Shown here: piece after piece, positions 48,374-54,757 of the stretch | How the letters are laid out: each line of letters opens with the position of its first letter | Position numbering within the stretch: the stretch's first letter is position 1 | Source: an uncultured Bacillota bacterium | Lineage (GTDB): Bacteria > Bacillota_I > Bacilli_A > Culicoidibacterales > ZOR0006 | Direction: 5' to 3' | DNA: 54,757 bases | Assembly (NCBI GenBank): GCA_945956935.1 | Contig: CAMFJD010000010.1 | Span: 1 to 54,757, forward strand | Notes under the pieces: generated by a model | What the model was told of the DNA's origin: nothing | What the model saw: the letters and a program-made list of their open reading frames with translations, nothing else | Databases searched by the model: none | Made by a program: the position numbers and the translations under genes

Positions 48374-50920
48374 TTATTTTCGACGTTTTATCGTAAAACT
48401 AACTACTATACATAAAAGTCCCATTATAAATAATTCATTACTATTATTACCCGTTTTCACCAAAATTGATGGATTACCTGTTGTTATAATTGTTTTTTTG
48501 TCTACTTCATTTAATCCCCCTATTGGATTTCCTGTTGTTACAATTGTTTTTTTTGTGTTAATAATTCTAAATCCCTGATTGTTCTTTATAATTTCAGTTT
48601 CATAACCTAAGCAATATTTCTCACTAATGGTATATATGATACTGCCCTCATCATTTGAAGTAGGTAATTGCTTAAAGGTATGTTTCCACCCCATATCACT
48701 CGTTATCACTACTGTATTAACTGCTTTCCCATTAGCATAGAGCGTTACTTCAATCTCACTAAGTTCCTGACCAATCCATACTTTTTCAATTGGTATATCA
48801 ATAAACGTTCCTCTTTGTTTCGTATTTACAACAACAAATCCATCCGATAATTCTGTTACACTTGTCTTATAACCACTTACCGGTGTCTCAGTAAGAGTAT
48901 ACTTAATATCAACTCCATTTTTTTCAATTGGTAAATTCTCAAATACATGCTGCCATCCCGTCGCTTTACTCATTATTACTGTATCGATAAGGATATCATC
49001 TGCATATAAATGAATTTCTATTTGCTCTTCTTCTCCACCAATCCACACTTTTTGCACCGGTATATCAATTGTTTCTTTTTCAATTGCCTTGTTAATTATC
49101 ACTATTTCATCATGAAATATCTCTATGACGCTCTCATAACCTGCTATCGGTATTTCAGAAACCGTATATTCGATATCAACTCCATTTTCCTGACTTTGTA
49201 AATTCTCAAATACATGCTGCCATCCCGTCGCTTTACTCATTATTGCTGTATCGACAAGGATATCATCTGCATATAAATGAATTTCTATCTGCTCTTCTTC
49301 TCCACCAATCCATACTTTTTGCACCGGTATATCAACCTTTGTCTGTACTACTGCTTCATTAACTATAATAATACTATTGTCACTAGCTTGAACATCTACC
49401 TCATAACCATCAATTGGTGTTTCTGATACTGTATACTTAATATCAACTCCATCTTTTTCAATCGGTAAATTCTCAAACACATGCTGCCATTCCGTCGCTT
49501 CACTCACTATTACTGTATCGATAAGGACACTATCTGCGTATAAATGGATTTCTATTTGCTCTTCTTCTCCACCGATCCATACTTTTTGTACCGGTATATC
49601 AATAGAAAAACCTTCACGATCGTCTCCATGATACGTATTCACAATGACAATTTCATCTTGAGCATATATGATATTACTCTCATAATTATCAATTTCTTTT
49701 TCATCTACTTGATATATTATTTCACTACCATCTTCGCGAGTACTTGGTAAGTTTTCAAAAGTATACTCCCAATTTTGATCTGCTGTAATAGTTATAGTAT
49801 CTACAGGTAATTCATCCGCATATAGTGTGACTTCAACTGATGTCTCAGATTGTCCATTCCACACCTTACGTACAGTAATATCTTTTTGACTTATTTCTAT
49901 TTTTTTATTGATAATTATAAACTCATTATCACTTACTTCAATCCTTGTTTCATACCCTTCTATTGGAACCTCATCTACTCGGTACACAATTGATTTACCA
50001 TCTCGCTCTAATGGTAAATTTTCAAACACATGCTCCCAATTTTGTTTTGCAGTAATTGTCACTGTATCGACAATCACATCATCTGCGTATAAATGGATTT
50101 CTACTTGCTCCTCTTCTCCACCGACCCACACCTTCTTCACAGGTATATTTAGTGTTTGCTTTTCTTCTAAATCAAGTGTATTTCCTGTAAAATCTGTACG
50201 ATGTGACTCTGCTGTAACAATAATATCTCTCGCAATCACTGTTCCATTAAATGTTTGTTGAAGATCAACAGTTGCTCTGGGTGCAACTATATGTGCTGTT
50301 GTTACACGATTATTATTAATCGAACCATCATACTGTAAATTATCACTCGTCGAGTCGTATATATTCCAAATAACATTACCATTTTGCCATTCAGTTACCT
50401 CATCAGTTGGTGCAAATGAATCATCTGTATACTGAATCATTGTTCCTGGTATAGTGAATGTTTGCTTTCCTTTTAAATCTACATTTACCACTAATGTAGA
50501 TATTTTTGTTTTGTCCATTCCCTTTACTAAAACGTAACTATTCATCTGTAATTTATCAGGATCTAAATTATACACAGTCACCGCTTGGTCTCTATCAACT
50601 TGTATCCATTGATTGTTTTGATCTTCAAAATTAGCTACTGCCCCTCTATTATCATACGTTGATAATTTTTGATTAAGTGCAATCATTTCTTCCTCTAAAT
50701 GTAATAAATTGATAAATTGCACTTCAGTATCTTGCCACAGTGCTTTGCTACTATTTGCTCGATATGGCGCATCAACTTTCCCACCATCTAATGTCCATGC
50801 ATTTCCATTATCTGCAACCCCTACGCTAATTTCCGAACCAACGACAAGCAGTGAGTTCATCCCATCGTATGTTGATTTAAATCCAAAAACAGGCCAAGCA
50901 AGTTGTTGCACATAACTCAC
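48374..50920 (-). pseudogene. CnaB-repeat surface adhesin, 5' end missing
   Basis: This frame (848 codons from a GTG without ribosome site) starts in the middle of a choice-of-anchor-A-like domain (about 1-245; SLLVVGSEISVG, GNVIWNIYDS, GTVIARDI). Six CnaB-type repeats of about 89 residues follow (about 253-790), each with a KVW lysine, YADD and a closing Asn, able to form isopeptide bonds. The C-terminus has LVKTG, a hydrophobic helix and KRRK, a variant sortase signal. There is no signal peptide, so it cannot be exported as it stands. It is joined upstream to an antiporter fragment. Confidence 0.85.
48560..50160. repeat. Six tandem CnaB-coding repeats of about 267 bp
   Basis: The conserved KVWIGG-coding block recurs near 50140, 49870, 49590, 49325, 49057 and 48790. 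Repeats 3 to 5 (about 48890-49610) are almost identical in DNA, so copy number can change by recombination. Confidence 0.88.
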
Positions 50921-50959
50921 TTCACTAAGTCCACTCGTTCCAAATGATGAAAGAACAAG

Positions 50960-51217
50960 TGATTCTAAGACTCGATTTAATCATTTTCATATTAATTCCA
51001 AAACCACCATAAAACATGATGAATGCTAATGCAATAGTGCTAATATCTTCAACAACCGCGACATTATTAAAATCAATGATATTAATTCCATCACTCCCAA
51101 TCAACAATCTTCCACCTAAAAAATCAATATGCTTGGAATGCCTACTTTAAAAAATATGTTGCTAAATACAATAGCAATAATTACCAGTAATGATCCTATA
51201 ATTAACCTGTACTCCAT
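50960..51217 (-). pseudogene. K+/H+ (NhaP2/CvrA-type) antiporter fragment
   Basis: The start ATG (51217, with AAGGCGG) codes for MEYRLIIGSLLVIIAIVF and continues to ILIF, then a stop arises in a six-T run (near 51117-51122). One extra T restores FLGGRLLIGSDGINIIDFNN and FIMFYGGFGINMKMIKSSL, the first helices of an antiporter. A second shift near 50970 would be needed for LESLVLSSFG, after which the antiporter gives way to adhesin sequence. About 70 of several hundred codons remain. Confidence 0.75.
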
Positions 51218-51382
51218 ATATTCATCCGCCTTACTTCTATATTTGCACATCACGTGGTTTTCCATTCAGATGTAAGAATACCATTTTTATATATTTTAAA
51301 TTAAAAACACCAATAAATTTCAGGAGTTACTATGTAAAATGCAATGAACTGTCTATATCAGTTATATTTACTATCAAACAAC

Positions 51383-51452
51383 AAAAAGCGAAAACCATCA
51401 ATAACAGTCCCTCTTTCATAGGAGTTTTGTTTGTGCATAGTTTTCGCTTTTT
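51383..51452 (-). terminator. Terminator of the ymfF-ymfH operon
   Basis: AAAAGCGAAAAC/GTTTTCGCTTTT stem enclosing about 45 nt, with T-rich ends on both sides, 20 bp after the ymfH stop. The stretch 51218-51382 shows nothing else. Confidence 0.65.
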
Positions 51453-51471
51453 TATTCATTTTTTGAAAAAT

Positions 51472-52764
51472 TTACTTTTGGGTTGGTTTTACATATGTAA
51501 TTGCCCAATTTTGTAATTGTGCAAAATTTTCAAAAGCATGTACAACATCGTCAGTCGTAACTTCATTCATTAATTCAATCACATCAAAAATATTCATACC
51601 ATTAAATGCATATCTCGTGAATTGATTCGCTATAAATTCAACTGAATTCAATGAGCGAATAAATTGCCCCATATTTTTTCGTTTAAAGCGTTCAACAAGT
51701 TCAGTTGTAATCTGATCGGGTCTAAAGTCGGCAACAATTGTTTGTAACGCTTCTACCAATGCTTCTGGATTCATCGTATCACTGCTCATCAACGTATATC
51801 CTATTCCAGGATCATTTGTTTGTGAATAACCAAAACTATCGTTAATCAATCCTTTTTCCATCAACATATCATAGTTAATCGAACTTGCTCCAAATAGGCA
51901 ATCTAACATAAAATCATATGCCACTTCATTTTTCAATTGTACACGCGGATTCAAATCATACACATTATGATTTTTGATTCCAACCATTACCTTTGGCATA
52001 CTTACATCCATCGTTAACGTCATTGCCTTCCCATTAGGCTTTGTCATATCTTTTACAACTGTACGATTTATTGCTGTTGGTTCAGCAAATGTCTTCGATG
52101 TTTGATTTTCACGAATAAGTTCTATCAGCTGTTCAACATCAAAATTTCCAATAACAAACAATAGCATATTATTGGGATGATAGAATGTATGATAGCATGT
52201 ATACAATGTTTCGGCTGTAATCTCGCTAATTGTATCAATTGTGCCAGCGATATCTATCCCTACTGGGTGCTGTGGATATAATTGCTCTAATGTTTTTTGG
52301 TACAAACGCCAATCTGGATTATCTTCATACATATTGATTTCTTGCCCAATAATTCCTTTTTCTTTTTCCACATTCTCGGATGTAAAATACGGATCTTGAA
52401 CAAAATCAAGCAATAAACCTAAGTTTGTTTCTAGTTCACTCGTACAAGAAAATAAATAACTTGTTACATCATGTGAAGTAAATGCATTCGCACTCGCACC
52501 ATGTTTTGCGAAATCTTGAAATACATCTCCTGTTGGTGATTCAAACATCTTATGTTCTAAGAAATGAGCAACTCCATCTGGAACTCGAATCGCTTGATTA
52601 CTCTCAAGTGGAACAAAATGATTATCGACTGAACCATAATGAGTTGAAAAAGTCGCAAATGTTTTATTGTACTCATCTTTTGGCAATAAATACACTTGTA
52701 ATCCATTTGCCAATTTTTCATAATAGAGTGTTTCTTGTAATGTTTCGTAATAACGTTTTTCCAT
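51472..52764 (-). CDS. ymfH: M16 peptidase YmfH
   Basis: This 430-residue pitrilysin-type protein keeps the zinc site HFLEH (67-71) and the downstream Glu in EKGIIGQEINMYED. The layout is that of the YmfH half of a YmfF/YmfH heterodimer, linked in Bacillus to modification of elongation factor P. Its ATG overlaps the ymfF stop by one base (TAATG), so both subunits are made together. Confidence 0.94.
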   Translation of the reverse strand: MEKRYYETLQETLYYEKLANGLQVYLLPKDEYNKTFATFSTHYGSVDNHFVPLESNQAIRVPDGVAHFLEHKMFESPTGDVFQDFAKHGASANAFTSHDVTSYLFSCTSELETNLGLLLDFVQDPYFTSENVEKEKGIIGQEINMYEDNPDWRLYQKTLEQLYPQHPVGIDIAGTIDTISEITAETLYTCYHTFYHPNNMLLFVIGNFDVEQLIELIRENQTSKTFAEPTAINRTVVKDMTKPNGKAMTLTMDVSMPKVMVGIKNHNVYDLNPRVQLKNEVAYDFMLDCLFGASSINYDMLMEKGLINDSFGYSQTNDPGIGYTLMSSDTMNPEALVEALQTIVADFRPDQITTELVERFKRKNMGQFIRSLNSVEFIANQFTRYAFNGMNIFDVIELMNEVTTDDVVHAFENFAQLQNWAITYVKPTQK

Positions 52765-54032
52765 TAGTTATTCTCCTGACTTGTTAAAATAAAGGTCGTA
52801 TCAGCTTGTAATTTATTCGCTACTGCTATGATTTGTTCTTTTGTTACTGTATCGATCGCCATCAACCATTCAGAAACATTCCAGTCAACACCCATATCGT
52901 TAATGCTCGTATAAAAACTCATCATCCCTGTTGCTGAATCTAAAATTTCTAATACATCATTTTTCATAGCAAGTTTCGTCATCGCAATATCAGTATCCGT
53001 AAATTCTCCATTTTGCATTGCTGTCAGCTGCTCGATAATTAAATGCTTGGCATCTTCTACTTTCTCTGTATCTAACCCCGAGTAAATATACATGATTCCA
53101 GCATTTCCATCAATACGACTAGATGCGAAATAACATAAACTTTCTTTTTCACGTACATTTAAAAACAATTTCGAATGTGCATAACCACCTAAAATACCAT
53201 TCATAACTCTCAATGAAAAGAAATCTTCATCACCAAAGAATGTCTGTGTACGGTATCCCATAATGAGTTTTGCTTGTGTTACTGACTGTTTTTCAATAAT
53301 TTGTGTTTCTTTTTCAATAATTTTACTGCTCTTTACACGTTGTTCAACATGGATTCCTTTTGTTTTTTTAAATGTTTGATAAATCAATTTTTCTGCTTGT
53401 GTACTATCTATATCACCGACAAGATAAATTTCGACTTCATCTTCATTTACCATTGAATTATATGATTCAATCAATTGCTCTGGTGTGATGGCAGCAACAT
53501 CTTCCAATGTTCCATATGCACGTATAGCAAATGGCTCCCCTGCTCCCATCTCTTCAATTAGACGCATAAGTGAGTATTGTAATTTATCATCATAGATACC
53601 ACGAATTTTATCCATTAAAACACGTTTCTCTTGTTCAACTATCGTAAATTCAAACATGCTATTATGGAGTTTTGGTGCATATAATACTTCTCCTAAGAAA
53701 GCAAATAAATCCGATAATACTGTTTGATTGTTCGGTAAAAATTTATCATTCACACACGACAAATTAAAATATTGTGTATGTACATTTCCCTTCTTCTCAA
53801 CACCAACATGAAAACTTGCACCATATAAATATTCTAACTGTTCTTGTATCGCTGCTGATGTTGGATATTTTTGTGTTCCCGCTCGCAATACAAATGGTAA
53901 TAGTCCTCGTTTCGCTACTGTTGCTTGATCAAGTATATTTTTGAAACGCACCTGCACTGCTACTGTTTTGAATTTTTTTGTTTGAATCACATGAACTGTT
54001 TTGTTGTCTATGCATAATTTTGTATATTCCAT
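52764..54032 (-). CDS. ymfF: M16 peptidase-like YmfF
   Basis: This 422-residue M16-family protein lacks the HXXEH zinc motif: the equivalent region reads KRGLLPFVLRAGTQKYP. It is therefore the non-catalytic partner of YmfH. GYRTQTFFGDEDFFSLRVMN and the Arg/Tyr pair region of the C-terminal half are as in the R-subunit of M16B pairs. The start MEYTKLCID was chosen because AAAGGTGG precedes it; the frame remains open further upstream. Confidence 0.92.
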   Translation of the reverse strand: MEYTKLCIDNKTVHVIQTKKFKTVAVQVRFKNILDQATVAKRGLLPFVLRAGTQKYPTSAAIQEQLEYLYGASFHVGVEKKGNVHTQYFNLSCVNDKFLPNNQTVLSDLFAFLGEVLYAPKLHNSMFEFTIVEQEKRVLMDKIRGIYDDKLQYSLMRLIEEMGAGEPFAIRAYGTLEDVAAITPEQLIESYNSMVNEDEVEIYLVGDIDSTQAEKLIYQTFKKTKGIHVEQRVKSSKIIEKETQIIEKQSVTQAKLIMGYRTQTFFGDEDFFSLRVMNGILGGYAHSKLFLNVREKESLCYFASSRIDGNAGIMYIYSGLDTEKVEDAKHLIIEQLTAMQNGEFTDTDIAMTKLAMKNDVLEILDSATGMMSFYTSINDMGVDWNVSEWLMAIDTVTKEQIIAVANKLQADTTFILTSQENN

Positions 54033-54160
54033 AATCGTTAAAAACCACCTTTCGCAAATCATTCATGCACTGTTATCTTTTTTGAATGATGCACCTGTTT
54101 TTTAGTATATCACATTTTTGCTAGCCTTATCTTTGTTTCGATTGTTATTTTTGACAAACA

Positions 54161-54196
54161 AAAAACACCTAATCGCTCTGAATTAAGTGTTTTCTT
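54161..54196 (-). terminator. Terminator of the FMN-binding lipoprotein gene
   Basis: AAAACACTTAAT/ATTAGGTGTTTT hairpin (one G:T pair) followed by a T run on the minus strand. Confidence 0.8.
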
Positions 54197-54227
54197 TCTG
54201 ATAATAGCAAAAAATATTGCATTATCT

Positions 54228-54644
54228 TTATGCTTTTGCCTTGGAAAGTGCTTCATCAATTGCATTTTTTACACCATCTGTCGTTCTTGTTGCTCCGCTG
54301 ATTCCATCAATAGACAGATTTTGGGCATCAATAACTTGTTGGATAAGTGTAGTAACATACTGACTATTCTCACTGCTCTCAACTACATTAATTGACGATA
54401 TTTTTCCACTTTCAATAACTACCGATAACCGAATTGTTCCAAAATTTGCCTGTCCTACTCCTTCGTATATCCCGTCTGTATATTCTGATGTAGTGCTCTT
54501 ATCCGTTAGTATTGGTGTCTCAGTTTTTCCATCAGTAGGAGCCTCAACACTACTGTTTCCCACTGCTCCACAACCAGTCAAAATAATAATTAGTGTTACT
54601 ATTATTCCTAAATTTTTCTTCCAGTGCTTTCTGTTTTTCTTCAT
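54228..54644 (-). CDS. FMN-binding domain lipoprotein
   Basis: This 138-residue lipoprotein has a signal peptide with lipobox LTGC (Cys25), a Thr/Ser/Pro-rich linker (28-55) and an FMN-binding domain (about 56-138). The motif DGISGATRT (113-121) matches the covalent flavinylation site, with Thr119 the expected FMN acceptor. Such proteins are flavinylated by ApbE and carry electrons outside the membrane, as PplA does in Listeria. ApbE and electron-donating partners are not in the window. The ATG follows GTGAGGG. Confidence 0.9.
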   Translation of the reverse strand: MKKNRKHWKKNLGIIVTLIIILTGCGAVGNSSVEAPTDGKTETPILTDKSTTSEYTDGIYEGVGQANFGTIRLSVVIESGKISSINVVESSENSQYVTTLIQQVIDAQNLSIDGISGATRTTDGVKNAIDEALSKAKA

Positions 54645-54744
54645 ACTTCATCCCTCACTTTAATTTTATATACTACAAAACATATTTTTCACTAAAAAAA
54701 CGTTGGATGTAGAATATAAATTGGACCAAAGGTAAAAGACAGTA

Positions 54745-54753
54745 TGGTATAAT
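54745..54753 (+). promoter_or_regulatory. Extended -10 promoter toward the window end
   Basis: TGGTATAAT at 54745-54753 points rightward, out of the window, so it probably serves a divergent gene beyond the edge. TTGGAC at 54721 is 21 bp upstream, rather far for a -35. Confidence 0.4.
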
Positions 54754-54757
54754 TTAA

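Noticed and set aside
1-54757. tRNA or rRNA genes, prophage or insertion sequences
   Set aside because: No cloverleaf, rRNA core sequence, transposase, integrase or phage structural gene was recognised by reading; a tRNA scan would be the formal test.

Overview
The window is AT-rich, Gram-positive (Firmicutes) chromosome, most likely Lactobacillales. Supporting signs are Shine-Dalgarno sites of the AGGAGG type before most genes, a T-box before leuS, a CcpA-type cre-like motif, LPXTG-type surface proteins, the ylbF-rsmD-coaD gene order and a type II-A CRISPR locus. I cannot name the genus. Almost all genes lie on the minus strand.

Positions 89-9262 hold a complete type II-A CRISPR-Cas locus. 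Reading the minus strand from the right, it is cas9-cas1-cas2-csn2, then a leader of about 91 bp, then 45 identical 36-bp repeats with 44 spacers. A tracrRNA gene with its own promoter and terminator is transcribed away from cas9 on the plus strand. The array has its own extended -10 promoter that shares bases with the csn2 stop codon. The leader carries a degenerate repeat and a stretch complementary to the repeat, which is the most interesting part of the locus.

Positions 9375-24001 hold rpsU, a tocopherol-cyclase-like gene with deoC, polyphosphate kinase, an EAL-CBS-GGDEF protein, the glgC-glgD pair, an XRE regulator/PLDc_N/ABC transporter operon, a LytTR/DUF3021 regulatory pair and hemW. 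Positions 24002-25750 are a gene-poor stretch with a cre-like site before a decapitated reading frame, two tandem paralogous 67-residue membrane peptides and another small membrane protein.

Positions 25751-37407 hold a flavoprotein, a PH-domain membrane protein and a VOC protein (the plus-strand island), then a sortase-anchored metallophosphoesterase, a CNNM/CorC-type protein, nrdI, leuS with its leucine T-box, and a 10-TM transporter. Positions 37555-47171 are a housekeeping block: ftsW-ylbF-rsmD-coaD-traX-rsmB, def facing away from it, thyA-dfrA-plsC and a membrane-anchored unknown, and two further unknown membrane proteins.

Positions 47412-51217 show genome decay or variation. An alpha/beta hydrolase is put out of frame by a run of nine A. 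A six-repeat CnaB adhesin has lost its signal peptide and is joined to a frameshifted antiporter fragment. The window ends with the YmfF/YmfH M16 pair and a lipoprotein carrying an FMN-attachment motif. No tRNA, rRNA, prophage or intact insertion sequence was seen.
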